This document shows positions 31,931-44,831 of a stretch of DNA of 64,000 nucleotides, piece by piece. Location of the stretch: assembly GCA_013407085.1 (NCBI GenBank), contig JACCGJ010010816.1, forward strand, positions 1 through 64,000, written 5' to 3'. Every line of letters begins with the position of its first letter. Positions within the stretch are counted from its first letter, which is position 1. Under the pieces are notes generated by a model that was not told where the DNA came from, searched no databases, and saw nothing but the letters and a program-made list of their open reading frames with translations. Source of the stretch: Atriophallophorus winterbourni (taxonomy: Eukaryota; Platyhelminthes; Trematoda; Plagiorchiida; Microphallidae). The position numbers and the translations under genes were made by a program.

Positions 31931-32226
31931 TCGTAGCAGTATCATATTATTGTACCGTTGGTAGATAAATCATACCATGTCATTCCGAATCAACTATTAA
32001 CCATAAAGTTTTAATCGAGTAAAATTGTGTTTCAATGGATCAGCGTGAAGTTTATTAGCAAAGAATGATGGTGAACACCACCAAACGACACCACCGTACG
32101 GCCCAACACAAGAACAGGAAGCCCCGAAACTAATGACGTCGACAATTTGTTTCAGTACGGTTTCTGTAACAACTACGGGCACGTAATGGTTGCAGTCGCA
32201 GTTTTCATAAGGTGATCAGAGTATAG
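31931..32226. repeat. Second copy of the 4326-type segment, downstream of gene B
   Basis: Nearly the same as 4326-4618 up to GGTGATCAGAGTATAGAA, where a CR1 tail is inserted. It is closer to the unit 1 copy at 4326 than the unit 2 copy at 35625 is. Confidence 0.8.
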
Positions 32227-32561
32227 AATTCAATTCAATTCAATTCAATTCAATGGTCTGAAAAGCACATAGCTTTACAAAAACCACAGAATAATATGCG
32301 AATTACAAATAACAAAGGTAGTAAAACGGGATTTGTTTGCCTACTGATCAGTTCAGGAATAACGTAAAAATACATGGAGTAGAAATTGTTTTCAACCGGT
32401 TTGATATGATAAATATGTATAGTTTACTTCGATGCATGGGTTTAAAGCTTTATGATGCAGGATATATTGTTTTAATGTTTGGATTGGTCGATATGAAGTT
32501 GTCCAAGTTCGATTTGAATATATCCAAGTTGGGTGAATGTGCAACGTTACGGGGTAGGGAG
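32227..32561 (-). mobile_element. CR1 LINE 3'-tail insertion
   Basis: Five TTCAA units at 32227-32251, then the family 3' untranslated sequence (AATGGTCTGAAAAGCACATA). Abuts a BEL/Pao LTR. Confidence 0.75.
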
Positions 32562-32930
32562 TATTGATTCTCATTGAGAATCAATGAAATTCCCCAATAT
32601 GGAGTTACGCGCAAAATCCCAGGTATTTCAGAACCAACGAGGATTTGTCAATAAAAGCGGTACTATATTGAGGCAATCAAAATAACTGAAAAACATACCT
32701 CAATTATTGGGTTAACCGGGTTAGATCCGGGTCAATGTCAAAAACAGTATCGAGCACGTACCACGTTACACACACGAGTCCAAACCAAAATGGCGCTGTG
32801 AAAATGGAGTCAAATTATTCATGGTGAAAGAGTAAAACAAAATAGAGGGAACAAGCAAAAACAACGATATTTTGGAATACAAATACACATAAAAATTGAA
32901 GTGTAGGTGAGAGGGATAAAAGAATCAACA
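32562..32930 (-). repeat. Probable LTR of a BEL/Pao retrotransposon
   Basis: About 369 bases bounded by TATTGATTCT and AGAATCAACA, which are near-perfect inverted ends. On the minus strand it starts TGTTGATTC, as BEL/Pao LTRs often do. It follows a polypurine tract (complement of CCGCCCCCCAAAG, 32931-32943). No second LTR is present, because the element is truncated. Confidence 0.65.
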
Positions 32931-32966
32931 CCGCCCCCCAAAGCCACCTCGGCTTTCTAACAACTA

Positions 32967-34047
32967 TCACTCTCCATCACCTTCCAATAACCACACACAG
33001 CGTATATCTCCTTTAAGCTCCCCGTCTGCGGTGCGTAACAAAACTTCCCGTACATGACCGTCAGCACCGAGTAGAGTCTCAGACACGATCGCTTTCTTCC
33101 AAGAACCGCGCGACGCACTTTCGTTTTGGTAAAGAACATAGTCGCCAACAGCAAATTCTCTTCGCAGACGCATCCATTTATACCTCACTTGTAACAATGG
33201 TAAATACTCTATCAACCAACGACGCCAAAACGCGTTTGCAAGTACTTGGGCTTGTCGCCAGCGCTTCGTATACCGATCCCTGAGGTTTACGCAGTCATCT
33301 AACACACTGCCGTGTTCACGGCCCAGTAACAGGTGATTTGGGTTAAAATGCAATTGGTTGGTCCGGGTCATCATACAACGGTACAATCGGCCGATTGTTC
33401 AGTATTCGTTCCACTTCGCTCAAAAAAGTCATTAATGATTCGTCTGTTAAGACTTGTTCCCGTGAAACTGCACTCAAAATGCGGCGTACGGATCTGATCT
33501 GCCGCTCCCAAATTCCTCCGCGGTGACTACTATAGGGAGGGTTAAATTTCCACTCGATCCCTTTGTTCAACAGACTCTTGTGAACTTTGGTATTGTCAAG
33601 TTCATTCGAAAAACGTCTCAGTTCATGCTCTGCCCCAACGAAATTGCTGCCTCTGTCACTGAACATATACTTAGGGGGGCCACGTCGATTAAAAAAACGG
33701 GATAACGCCATCAGAAATGAATCAATTGTTAAGGAATACGTAACTTCTAAATAAACTGCGTGTGTTTTCAGACAGGTAAAATGCATCCATATCGTTCTCT
33801 GTTAACACGCCCTTCCGGTACCAAAAACGGACCGAAAATGTCAACTGCAGTTGCCTCAAAGGCATAGCCAGGTGTTAATCGGCATTCCGGTAAATCTGCC
33901 ATAATTTGTTCAGACGGTTTTGCGGATCGCATTCTGCACGATATGCATTTACGCAAGATACCCTTCACCACAGAAGCACCTCGCAGTATCCAGTATTTAC
34001 TTCGTGCTGCGGCTAAAACACAATTAACACCCATATGACCTTCCGCT
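32967..34047 (-). pseudogene. BEL/Pao polyprotein fragment: integrase and DUF5641-type end
   Basis: Minus strand, three frames. 34034-33768 has the integrase zinc-binding region (GHMGVN, then CISCRMRS, with YWILRGASVVKG between them) and the first catalytic Asp (VDIFGPF). 33786-33343 has the second Asp in FSDRGSNFVG and the Glu in GGIWERQIRS. 33386-32967 has FNPNHLLLGRE and the WRRWLIEYLP block of the DUF5641-type tail. Two single-base frame breaks separate them. Gag, protease and RT are missing; the element stops at the unit junction. Confidence 0.88.
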
Positions 34048-34150
34048 TCGAGTTTCGCTCTTATTTGAGCTCATCAGCAGGGCATATCCTGTCTCAGGTC
34101 TGAGTCGAACCCAGGACTATCACCATTGTTGTCTGAGCTACCACCACCAT
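34048..34150 (-). repeat. SINE head and hammerhead-like core at unit 1/2 junction
   Basis: Box A-like at 34143-34131 and box B-like GGTTCGACTC at 34111-34102 on the minus strand, then the CTGATGA, GCTC/GAGC, GAAA core (34098-34048). CAGG/CCTG gives a better stem I than in the 2791 copy. The SINE 3' body is replaced by the BEL/Pao fragment. Confidence 0.7.
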
Positions 34151-34605
34151 AACCAACATTCAACGACACGCGTTATTTCGTTATTGTTTGAGCTTGTTTG
34201 TCGAAATTTACGTTGATCAAATCGATGACATATCACGAACTGTTCGTTCCTGGACGCATAAGATTGTGGAAGCTGGAAAAGCAAATGCGTGGCTTATTAA
34301 TTCGAGTTACAATTTTAACAAACCTTGATGCTTTTTCTGTAAGACTCCAATAATTGACGGAAAACCTGTAATATGGGATAACTATAGCGATTTTTCTCTA
34401 TAAAACGTTTCTAGACAAATGACAATGTTTTCCTCAATTCCACGAAATTTATATACTCGAGAAAATGTTTTCCTCTATCTTCTCTCATGTAATGAAACAG
34501 TGCAAAATAACGATGAATTAAAGAATGATATCTAGAGTTAAACAAGGTTATGCTTGTATGCCAAAATGATTCTTGGTCAACCACTCGAGGCGCTGATGGA
34601 TGACC

Positions 34606-34658
34606 AAAGTAATGTGTTGCTCACAACAGTGATGGGGATGTGAGCAACACATTACTTT
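34606..34658. repeat. 19-bp inverted repeat, unit 2 copy
   Basis: Same hairpin as 3364-3416, both arms intact. Confidence 0.9.
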
Positions 34659-35281
34659 TATATCTAGAGTTATTTTGAAAGTCTTTATTGTTTATCCTAT
34701 TTTCAATCGTTTGTCAAAATGTCGAAAAAATTTATTTGTCGAGTTAAAAATTAGCCGACCACCATTTTTGAGTAATAACATTTATCATCGTGGACAAATT
34801 AGTGAATGTTACGCGAGATTATTTGGAAATGTTGACATAAACACCATCAAAGCCTGTTTGAGAATCCAATATTATGATATACAATGCAAGCGCATTTCAT
34901 GAGTTCTTCAAACACTTAATGCAGTCTCATTCTTTGATAGCAACAGGCATTGATGATTATTTAGATTATCAAGCGATTAGAGGTAAATATTCAAACGATA
35001 TATTTCTAGACCCGCATTTTATGCTTTAGCCAAACGTGACAAAAGAACCTGAATTCAATGTTATCTACGCTATACTCAAGATGAACGAATTTGAGCATAT
35101 TTCAATCCACACGCAATTTCCGTTTACATACACATTTTGTTAAGAATCAATAAAAGCCCATCCCAAATATTATGTGGAACGTATTGCTCCATAAAATACA
35201 TTTAAGATGTTTCCCATTCTATCACTAAATAATAAACAGAAGTGGTAACTGAGTATTTCCAATAGTACTATTTATTTTGAC

Positions 35282-35341
35282 CATTTTGGATGGACAATCC
35301 TTCAAAATTCGGTTTTGGATGGACAATCCTTCAAAATTCGG
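35282..35341. repeat. 29-bp direct tandem duplication (unit 2 only)
   Basis: TTTTGGATGGACAATCCTTC plus nine bases occurs twice in a row; unit 1 has one copy at about 4040. A local replication slip. Confidence 0.88.
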
Positions 35342-35624
35342 TGACTAATTAACAAAGTTATTTACTTGTTAGTGATAAATCAATATGTTTGGAAACTGTA
35401 TATATCCTGGCAATGTTTGACTGCTATTGGAGATTAGAGGTTTCTGCTAAAACCTTCAATATCGATTTGAGACAGCTTGGGGAACTTGAGATATTACCTA
35501 GTATATGCAATACAATTTTGTTTGCAGCTGAGTGAACTTTATATGTTACGCGACATAATAGGGTTCACAGAGTTTTGGGGTAGATAGTAATCCCATTCTC
35601 CACTGTTTCTATTGTACTCTCGTA

Positions 35625-35937
35625 GCTGTATCATATTATTGTACCGTTGGTAGATAAATCATACCACGTCATTCCAAACGAACATCCGCATATTTCGAAT
35701 CAACTATTCACCATAAATTTTTAATCGATTGAAATTGTATTTCAATGGAGTGGCGTGAAGTTTATTAGCAAAGAATGATGGTGAACACCACCAAACAACA
35801 CCACCGTACGGCCTAACAAAAGAGCAGAAAGCCCCGAAACTAATGACGTCGACAATTTGTTTCGATACGGTTTCTGTAACAACTACGGACATGTAATGTT
35901 TGCGGACGCAGTTTGCATAAGGTGATCAGAGTATAGA
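35625..35937. repeat. 4326-type segment, unit 2 copy (diverged)
   Basis: About 8 percent different from 4326-4618 over its minus-strand frame, while sequence from about 35880 onward is nearly identical to unit 1. Confidence 0.75.
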
Positions 35938-37240
35938 AGATAGTTGTGTGAAGTTTGTTCTTTCTCATGTGTGTCGAAAAAGCGTTTGATCAAGGTACGT
36001 TCCATTGTGTTCGAGGATTCGTCTCTCAATCGTCAAGTGACTGAGTACTGTGTGTGGAGACGTGATTTTTGGTGGATCAAGGGCCCTCACAGGCTTGGCA
36101 CACAACGCAACGAACGTTAATGATAATTGCGATTGAAACGTGTTTGCATTTAACCATCTTCATCATCCAGAGTCGAATTAGCATGAATCGGTTACATGTG
36201 AAAAGCATTACGGGACTTAACTGAACAACAAAAATAATGAATAGGTCCAGGACATATCAATAGTGATGATTTTCCGCGGGCTCTGAAAGTTATCAGAAAG
36301 CCACGAGGAATAAGCTCGAGTCACGATCATCGTATCTTCAATATTATTGAAAGCAATATTTTATAATTCAATCTTCAACCTTCAAAATTTGACCAAGAAT
36401 TGTAAGAAATGGCTGAGCTGAAAGAAAGCAAGAATTATCACAACAAATTTTCAATGAGCACACGTAATTCGAACGTCGATAAAGTCTATCTTTTCGGAGA
36501 TATACTAAAATGTAACCTCGTTTTCATTTCGAACAATATCTTTCTCTCCTAAATTGGCCCAATAATCTGACGGCAAATTGCTTAATCGTTGTTCATGTTG
36601 GTATTTTTATGAATACGTAACAACGATTGACTTCAATTATGTTTGAATTCATCATTTAATAGTGACTATGTTATTAATAATAATTTGTTTTCCATTCTTA
36701 CACTGTTTAAATTGAATGCGGATCGTATCGTACTGTCCTTAGCAGATGAGTGAACACAGCATGAGACCGCATGTGAGTTGTGTGTGTGTAATTGAAATGC
36801 ATGCAAATGTACATTTTTTTGTAATCATGGGTTCAGGCATTATCTGAATGTGATTGGACAAATGAGGTCGAATAGTTTGTTCGTACCAAGATTTAGCATA
36901 AGTGGCATACAAGCGCAACTGGTTCACCATTCTTCCACCATTTCAAGCGCATGCGGATCGTGATCCTACTGGTAGTGCGTAGGATAAATATGCAACTACA
37001 TACTGTTTGAAAATCACGAGAGAAACTATACTATGCGATCGAACCGCATTATAAGCAAAATATCACTTGGTAGGAAGCTGTTTGAGTTCCCATGTATTCC
37101 TCTTCATATAGCATATTCCTAACGACCCCAATTCTTTACCAGTCAATTTCAAAAATACCTATCAATACCTACCTAACCTACATAACCTAACATATATATA
37201 TTAGTGATCACATCCCAATCGCATAAAATGTTTCGATATC
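35938..37240. other. No gene seen; intergenic upstream of A1 copy
   Basis: Counterpart of 4619-5925, with only scattered substitutions. Confidence 0.55.
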
Positions 37241-37521
37241 AATGCTAAAGTTTCATATTTTATATTGTAAGAAATGTGAAATATTCCTACAAATTCATCT
37301 ATTTACATGTTCTTCTAAATCACATGCATTTGGCACCCGTAGTTTTCACAAATCATATCCTCCCACGCAGATTTCTTAGACCTCATAGTTATCACGTTCC
37401 GCCACACACACACTCCTTAATTTTACTCAAAGTTTGATACCAATCAGCGAAACTCAGACGCAGACCAATCAAATACTTGTATAAATACTCCTTTTACCCC
37501 GAGGAAGCAGAATTGCAGATA
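37241..37521 (+). promoter_or_regulatory. Type A promoter, A1 copy in unit 2
   Basis: CCAAT at 37440-37444 and 37465-37469, TATAAATA at 37480-37487, identical in spacing to unit 1. Confidence 0.75.
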
Positions 37522-38431
37522 ATGGCTCCTCCTGTAGTGCGACTTTTGTACTTGAGTAATGTGGTACTCGGTATCATACTGGCCGGTGTATCGTTGGGAT
37601 TGAATGACACCATCGGATGTAAGTCTGTAACATTATCATTTGTGTTACGTCAATTGCCACAAATATTCATAGAACCAAAATCGTTTTATAATATGCTGAA
37701 TATGATTATTTCTTGTTATCTCGAATCAGATACAGTGAAACGAACTACCGAGCAACAAATCGTTCTTGCGTTCAACTGCATCGCACTCATCTTGCTAATC
37801 TTGGCTGCCCTTCTACTCATCATCTTGTTCGTCAGGTGTCGTGCTCATTGGCGTCCGGTGATGGTCGTCAATTTCGTGATGGTTTTAGTATCCAGTAAGT
37901 TTTCGATCTACTGAATAGGATTTCACGAACACGCTTGCGTAAATAATGAAAATATCATTGACTTTGTGGTAATTGCTTCTAGGTTTTTTTTCATGTGACA
38001 ATGGCTACATTTCGGTTGAAATCGTTTTCTAAATCACAATTTGATTTTAGTTTAAAGTGCATGACTCCGAGTGTACATACAGGATGCAGATTCAGATAAC
38101 CCTATTTGACCACAATTACACAAACTGAAAACCCAAGGGCTCATACTCTAAGAACACAAACGCTTTAATTCACCATATTCTCTCCGTTCAAACAAATCTA
38201 GTGTAGAGAATGGATTCGTTCTAAATTATATTATTTAATCTATGCATCCCCGATCAGTTTTAAACGACTTCCAATGTCTCACTCACAGTGATCTCATTCG
38301 TGTTGGCTGCTGCATTCGCGCACGGTCCTCAACTCCCGAGTTATCCAACATGGCTGTTTGCCGGCGCTTGGATGACGATCATGTGTTCCTTCTTTGCCAT
38401 GGCATTCTTGTGCATCAACACAGATTATTGA
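37522..38431 (+). CDS. Small four-transmembrane protein, type A, A1 copy in unit 2
   Basis: Exons 37522-37618, 37730-37894 and 38289-38431. The encoded 134 residues are the same as A1 in unit 1, including the NDT sequon in loop 1 and the INTDY end. The only indel in the gene is one base within intron 2. Intron 1 is again 111 bases and stop-free. Such identity means either very recent duplication, conversion or an assembly duplicate. Confidence 0.82.
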
Positions 38432-38492
38432 AAAAAACTTGCCGAAACTTTTCTTATTCTTGTCTTTTTCAACGCATGTAAATTTATTTATA

Positions 38493-38498
38493 AATAAA
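38493..38498 (+). terminator. Polyadenylation signal, A1 copy in unit 2
   Basis: AATAAA at the same distance as in unit 1. Confidence 0.7.
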
Positions 38499-38661
38499 CG
38501 ATATACCTTTGAATCTGTGACTGCAATTAACACTTACACATCAACAATATTTGAACACAATTACTTTTACCATATTTGTTTGGTTCAAGAATAGTTGAAT
38601 GGAATCAGCTAAACGTTTGTGAGAAGAGCCGATGAGCATAATAAAGGGATTATCGTTGTTC

Positions 38662-38819
38662 GTTGTAAGAACCCTATCCAACAGCGGCATACACGTATAA
38701 CGTTTTGTACCAATTTACCACCGTTTTAAGGTCTGCTCAATCGGATCTCACTGTCTCCACCCGATGATGGAAAACAGGCAGAAACCGGTTGTGGTGTGTA
38801 AAAGATGGAATGTAAGAAC
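38662..38819 (+). repeat. Short dispersed repeat, unit 2 counterpart of copy 1
   Basis: Same sequence as 7348-7505. Confidence 0.7.
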
Positions 38820-39280
38820 CACAATACAGTGATCATATTTCATTTCGTCAAACAAATAACATTGCAACACTACCAATTTTTCACAGCGATTTAAGCTGAA
38901 TGTCTACCATTTTAGGAAACAACAGAGAATCAAACTTCACGTAGTAATCGAAAACATATTCACGTAAAAGAATCAAGAGTAGAATAGGAAAGATAAGGGC
39001 ACAATAGAGGTCACTTCATGGTAATAGATTCAAGATTCAAGATTTTGAATTTTTGATTGAAAAGGGAAGTTATTTTTATTAACCAATGAGTGGAATACAA
39101 GTACAAATGAAGGTTGTTAGCCTCCCTCGGTAATCGTCAGCCATGTGGATACATCACAAGCGTAATATGCTTGCATGCTCCTCAGCTTTAAGGATGACGG
39201 AACAGTCTGATTCCTGAGTCGCAATCTATATTGCAGTGCTCACATCGACAGACAATACGCGTTCGATTGGTTTCCGTTTC

Positions 39281-39647
39281 ATCCCAAAGGCGTGATCTGC
39301 GTTCAGCATCTAAGATCTGTATTTGCTCCACCCCAGCTTCTAGAGGATGTTTTACTCAATGCCTCAAATGTGAGCGGTCATGTGAAGGTGCTGTTTCAAA
39401 CTTGTAGGAAAACTGCCAAGAGCGTTCATATATGTTTTGAAAAGTCATTGTACCGAAAGTATGGTCTGTTTAATGGTCAACCTCAATTTTTTAACTCACC
39501 ATAGAGTATATCTTTCGGAATACAACCATTTTCCAATCTCTAGACGTGGCCAAGTCACCGCAGGCGGCGCTGTGTTAGTTGGGTGAACATACTTTTTAGA
39601 CTAGCTTTTGAAAGCACTTCAGCATTAGTCACTTTGTCAATCCACGA
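39281..39647 (-). mobile_element. RTE-1 3'-end fragment, unit 2 counterpart
   Basis: Counterpart of 7967-8332. It keeps an extra GAGCGTTCATA that the unit 1 copy has lost. The stretch that follows (39648-40150) is spacer without a gene. Confidence 0.78.
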
Positions 39648-40150
39648 TATGTGCGCGAAAGAATACTAGCACATTGCTGGAAAGAGAATTCCTAAATCCG
39701 AAGACAAACCGTACACACAATAGACCACCCGAGTTTTAGATGAATTACAAAAGAATATTTTGACCAATAACCTGCTTGGAACAAAGAAAAACCGCAGGCC
39801 TACATCTAGTGCATGGTGTACAATTGGGCTGGTCAAAATGGTCAATGTGACGTTGGCACATCGAATACCAGTTAGTATGGAATCTCACGGCAAATCAATG
39901 AAATGTGACGAGAATCACAGATGCGGAGATGCTTCCATTGTGTTTAGAAAATCCGCTTAAAACAAAACGGCTTGCTTGAGAGTATTTTCATATAACCTAA
40001 CCAAAATTGTTCTGCTAATGGACAGATTTTCAACTGTTTGATTTGGAGTGGGGTTGGAGTTAGAACATGGCAAACAACAGTAGACATATTATCCACGGGT
40101 TGAGTGCCGTCAACATAATGAATGCCGGTTTTAACCCGCCTCAACACATG

Positions 40151-40886
40151 TCGTTGGTAGAGGTTTCCATAGTGTGCTGCTGCTGTAATGTACAATTACA
40201 ACAACAAAGTTGGTAGTTAATTTGTCCACGAATTTCGTTATAATAACACAACAATGTAGTCAACCCAGGATCAAAAATAATTATGTTTATTTAAACTTCT
40301 ACTAATGTGAAAATAAGCATTAGACTCATGGTTCTGATGTATCGATCATGCAATTGGGGCAATACAATGTTAATTCAAAATATACCAACAGTTTAGATTC
40401 AGCAAGTCAATCGAGATTTAGTTTCAAGACCGTGTTGAATAGGGTTACATCAATCGAACCGAAATAGAGCAGCACCGGATGATTTCGGTTCTAGCACACA
40501 AAAAATCACCAAAAGTGTACGAAATATTGCCAATATAATTCGGCTGGTAATTTTGCCGTCATTGTTATCATGATACGTGAAATAGTGTGTTTTGGTTATC
40601 ATAAAAACATACTTTACGTCATGTGAAAACTAACATTTAGAACGTGGCTCCGCTTTACCTATCATATGATTGTGTGCTCAAGTGAGCAAGCACGAGATAA
40701 CCAAATTGATAAAAATTCCAGAAACTTTGACTTCAATGGCTGCCACCCATGTTCCGATATTGGCAAAAATGATTAAGTGTGTGCATGTGAGCACAACAAA
40801 TATATAGTATAAAAATTTTTTTACAGCATCACGAGTTTTGAAAATTGTTTTAAAACGCATACGTGTCAGGAGATGTGCATACAACC
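40151..40886 (+). promoter_or_regulatory. Type B 5' flank remnant, truncated
   Basis: Aligns with 8885-9560 and then stops at ATACAACCACG, where RTE-1 sequence begins. The palindrome region and the dead exon are deleted. Confidence 0.75.
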
Positions 40887-42993
40887 ACGCCAAGAGCTTT
40901 CATATCTCTTTTGCAAACGTCTTTGTACCGCAAGTGCGGTCTGCCCAATGGTCGACTTCCTAGTTGCAACTCACCGTAGAGTAGAACTTTCGGAATAAGA
41001 CCATTTTCCATTCTGTAGAAATGTCCAAGCAATCGCAGGCGGCGCTATCGCAATAGAGTGAACATTCTCTGTAGACCAGCTTTTGAAAGCACTTCAGCAT
41101 TTGTCACTCTGTCCATCCACGAAATGTTCAAGATACGACGGATGCTTCGTAGATGGAAAGCATTCAGCTTCCGTTCGTGTCTTGCGTGGGTGGTCCAGGT
41201 TTAACTGCCGTACAGTATAGCATTCAGTACGCATGCGCTGTACACCATCATCTTCGTCTTTACAGTCAGCTTGCGGTTACTTAAAAGACAAGAGTTCAAA
41301 CGGGACAGAATGACAGCTGCTCTGCCAATCCGCTTATCAATCTCCGTGTCTAGCGATAGGTTATCCGCAATGGTTGAACCAAGGTATGTGAACTGATGTA
41401 CTGATTCAAGCTGACAGTTTCCAACAGTTATGATGGGAGGCAATGCAGTCCCTTGGCCAAGGACTCTTGTCTTGCTCATACTGATTGTTAGACCAAAGTC
41501 TTTGCATGCCGACGAAAAACAGTCCATTAGAGACTGAAGGTGCTCTTGGGAGTGAGCAATGAAGGCTGCATCGTCGGCAAACAGCAGGTCACGGATTAAC
41601 ACATTTCGTGCCTTGGTTTGTGCTCTCAACCGGTTTAGGTTAAAAAGCTTGCCATCACTTCGCGTGCGTAGGTAAATACCTTTCTTCTAGTCCTGAAAGC
41701 GTGCTTAAGAAGCAGAGCGAAGAAAATGCCGAACAGCGTGGGAGCAAGAACACACCCTTGTTTGACGCCTCGGTTAATTACAAAGGCTTCTGAGCTGAAA
41801 CCGTTAAAATGGACTGAGCCTTTCTTGCCCAAGCGGAACGAACTAACGAGATTTAGCAGTCTTCGTGGGCAGCCTATCAAATTAGGCATTTTGAAAACAA
41901 TACCTCCCAGCTCACGTAGTCAAATGCCTTTGTTGAGTCAATAAAAACAGCGTATAATGGCATACGCTGTTCCCGACACTTTTCTTGGAGTTGTCTCAGG
42001 GAGAAGATTATGTCAACAGTTGATCTTCCTTTGCGGAAGCCACATTGAGTTTCGGAGTAAATTCTATCAGCTAAAACGTGCTGCCAGGTCTGTAAGACTT
42101 TAGCAAACAATTTGGCTACAACATTCAGAAGGGAGATTCCTCTGTTGTTGTTGCAGTCACCTCTATCTCCTTTATTCCTGAATAGCGTGATGATCTTTGT
42201 GTCTCGCATCTATTGTGGGACAAACTCCTCCTGCCAGCATTGAATAAGCAATTAGTGAAGCGGTTGTAATAATGCTGCTCTACCGCATTTTATGAGCTCA
42301 GGTGGAATTACGTCGTCACCAGGGGTTCCCATTCGCTAAGCGGTCGATTGCTCTATTGAGCTCATCAAGAGTAGGGGGGGTATCTAGATATTCAATAGTC
42401 GGCAACCGCTCGACATTTTCAAATACATGTGGTAAAATCATACTGTCACTAGAGTAGAGAGAGGAGAAGTGCTCTACCCATCTTTCCATCTGCTGAGTTT
42501 TGTCCACAATCGGGTCAACAGATGCAGACTTAATGGGAGCCGTTTTAAGTTTGTTTGGACCAATGGCTCTCTTGATCCCATCATACATACCGCGAACATT
42601 TTTAGTATCCGCAGCTTTTTGGATACTAAGGCTGATTTCTGTCCAGTAGTCATTTGCACATCGCCTTGCAGTCAGTTGGACCTTATTTCTAGCTGCTCTT
42701 AAAAGTCGTAAATTTTCATCTGTTGGCATAACTTTGAACCTCAAGAATGCTGACCGTTTCTCATCCAACACAGCAGTCCTCTCAGAAGCTTTTGCTTCGA
42801 ACCAGTCGCTCGTTCGAGCTTTCTTCGGACCGAAAGTGGAAAGTGCGATTCGGCATATGCAGCTTTCCCAGTTTTCTGAAGCCGATTCAAGTGGGGTTGT
42901 CTTGCTGAACTCGGCTGTAAAGACTTTTGCAAATCGCGCAGCTAGATTAGGTTCGCACATGCGTGTGACGTCAATCCTAGGCTTAGCAGACAA
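40887..42993 (-). pseudogene. RTE-1 reverse transcriptase, frameshifted (unit 2)
   Basis: Linker (42993-42316), fingers with NNNRGISLLNVVAK, TQCGFRKGRSTVD and FIDSTKAFDYV (42209-41877), palm start RGVKQGCVLAPTLFG (41889-41635) and catalytic LLFADDAAF (41629-41201), then YRMENGLIPKVLLYGEL (about 41020-40887). It has fewer substitutions from the RTE consensus than unit 1 (FADD and GVKQGCVLAP kept), but frame breaks at about 41630 and 41890 and loss of the C-terminus leave it dead. Confidence 0.85.
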
Positions 42994-43001
42994 TTTAGAG
43001 T

Positions 43002-43313
43002 CTAAATCCGTTCGCTCCCGCTGCTGCTCGGTTCTGTTGCTTTTAAAAGGTCGTTTCGAACGGCAAACCCAACTCCATGCAGTCGATGCTCATCAGAACC
43101 CCTTCCTTTCCAGAAAAATGTGTAATCTGTTTCTGTTAGCATATCAGTGTCTGGTAATCGCGTCTCTTGTAGGGCAGCCACGTTGACATTCAGTCCCTCC
43201 AACTCATTGTTAATCACAGCAGATTTTCTTACGCCTCTGATATTCGAGACGTCGTCATGAAGTCCAGGAAGCATTGACCGGACGTTCCATGTTTCCAGTT
43301 TCAGAAATGACAT
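43002..43313 (-). pseudogene. RTE-1 endonuclease domain, truncated (unit 2)
   Basis: LETWNVRSML and VNVAALQETR are present. The frame stops after SSSGSERI at the same deletion point as in unit 1. Confidence 0.85.
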
Positions 43314-44831
43314 TTGTTTTTCAGTAGTTGGTTTCGCTAGTGCGGATAAAGCAGTCTGCTTGACGGTTGATTCCTAATCCCCATGCACCCAATGAGGATA
43401 GCAGACTGTGGCGAGACGGCACCATATTGGCTGGGAGCTGCCCAGCTTGAGGCGGGCGTTAGCCGTCCAATGAGACCTGAAAGTCTCTCCCACCGTCGGA
43501 AGCAGCCCCAGGAGCTGAACTCTACGTCAATCGAGTCATAGCTTTTAACCGGTATTTGCTGCATCCCGTGTTATTATCCGCAGAAGCGGAATGGAGTGTC
43601 CTCTCCATTTGGTGCGTTGCGATGTACGCCAGGGCAGTTCAAAGTATAGAACTAGCTGTTGCCCACGCAGCAAGTGCTCCCTTTCCATGGTACCACCGGA
43701 ACCAAAGGAACAGCTTGACTGATACGTTTGGACAACGATGCCGTCACAGAAGTTGGCAGGGCGAGGTTGTATAAAACTTCGGACTGCCTAACGGGACTCC
43801 GGCTCCGGATTTTTCCTCGAGGTTGACTCCTGAAGCCTTTTTCAAGATTGGATGTAGTCACAAGGCGGTGGAGGTTTGAGATAATGGTTTTCCTTCCTCC
43901 AGGTGGACCGCATGCATGGACTCACGAGCTCCACCTACCCGAAGTATGCTGGTTTCGAGGCGCCAATCAGCCGCCTTCGCCCTTTCTCCTGTCAGTGGAA
44001 TCAGTTCCGCCGGGTCACACAGGACCACGCGTGAAGGCCAGGAGCTGGACTTGGTTTTCAGAGGCTATATGAGACGCATGCCATTGGAGCATTTTTGGAA
44101 TTGGGAGCTTATCCCCAAAACAGCCCCGGCTTTGACAACCTTGGAACCGCAGTCGCTTTAAATAGTGGTAAATGGTAAACAAGTTGCACGTGTAAGCCAC
44201 TGTTAAAGAATATTGTCAATATGATTGAACTGGTTGGTCGTGACAAAATTATCCAGCAATAGCTTACATGCGCAACTTGTTCATGCAATATCACTCCAAG
44301 GACGGTCACAAGCCCGTCTGAGAAAGGAGTAGGGTTGGGCTTAGGGCTAGCAACGCTATTCCGTAAAAGCTACATTGCTAAGGAAACGATGACAACAGAT
44401 CCGGAAATTCTACTTTACAATGGCTACATGAGTGACGCGAACCTTACAAAAGGTCCCATGACGGATGGGGATGAAATCCGAAAGAAAGTTTACACCCTGA
44501 TCTCCTTGCGCCGAAAATAACGATAAGACTTGTTTGCTGGAAAGATTAAACGCTGTATCAAGCTGGCAAGCTGGCTCAAGCCATACATGAGCTCAACAGG
44601 TATGATCTGAGTATACTTGGAATGTCCGTCGTGAGATGAACCGGCTCTGGTCAGCGAAAGCTAGATAGCGGTGAGACTATTATCCGGTCAGGAAGGCAAG
44701 ATAACCTCCATCATGGTGGAGTCTCTCAACTCGCAAGCAGAAAGACCAGCAGTAGGATTATGCAATGGAAGTGTGTACACGAGTGACTCCTATATGCCAG
44801 ACTAAACTCAAGCTTTTACAAACTCTCGATT

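Larger units (their letters stand above)
2791..34047. repeat. Tandem segmental duplication, unit 1 (about 31.3 kb)
   Basis: Matches unit 2 along its whole length at offsets of 31257 (left end) drifting to 29127 (right end) as indels accumulate. It contains gene A1, a dead B exon, RTE-1, RTE-2, a CR1 fragment, the Penelope element, gene A2, gene B and a BEL/Pao fragment. Its left end is at the hammerhead-like core of a SINE. Confidence 0.93.
40887..44172 (-). mobile_element. RTE-type LINE (RTE-1), unit 2 copy
   Basis: Same element type as 10398-13911 but missing the last 250 bases or so of its 3' end, which were lost in the deletion that removed the dead B exon. The leader (43570-44172) is identical to unit 1; the coding part is not. 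Confidence 0.85.
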
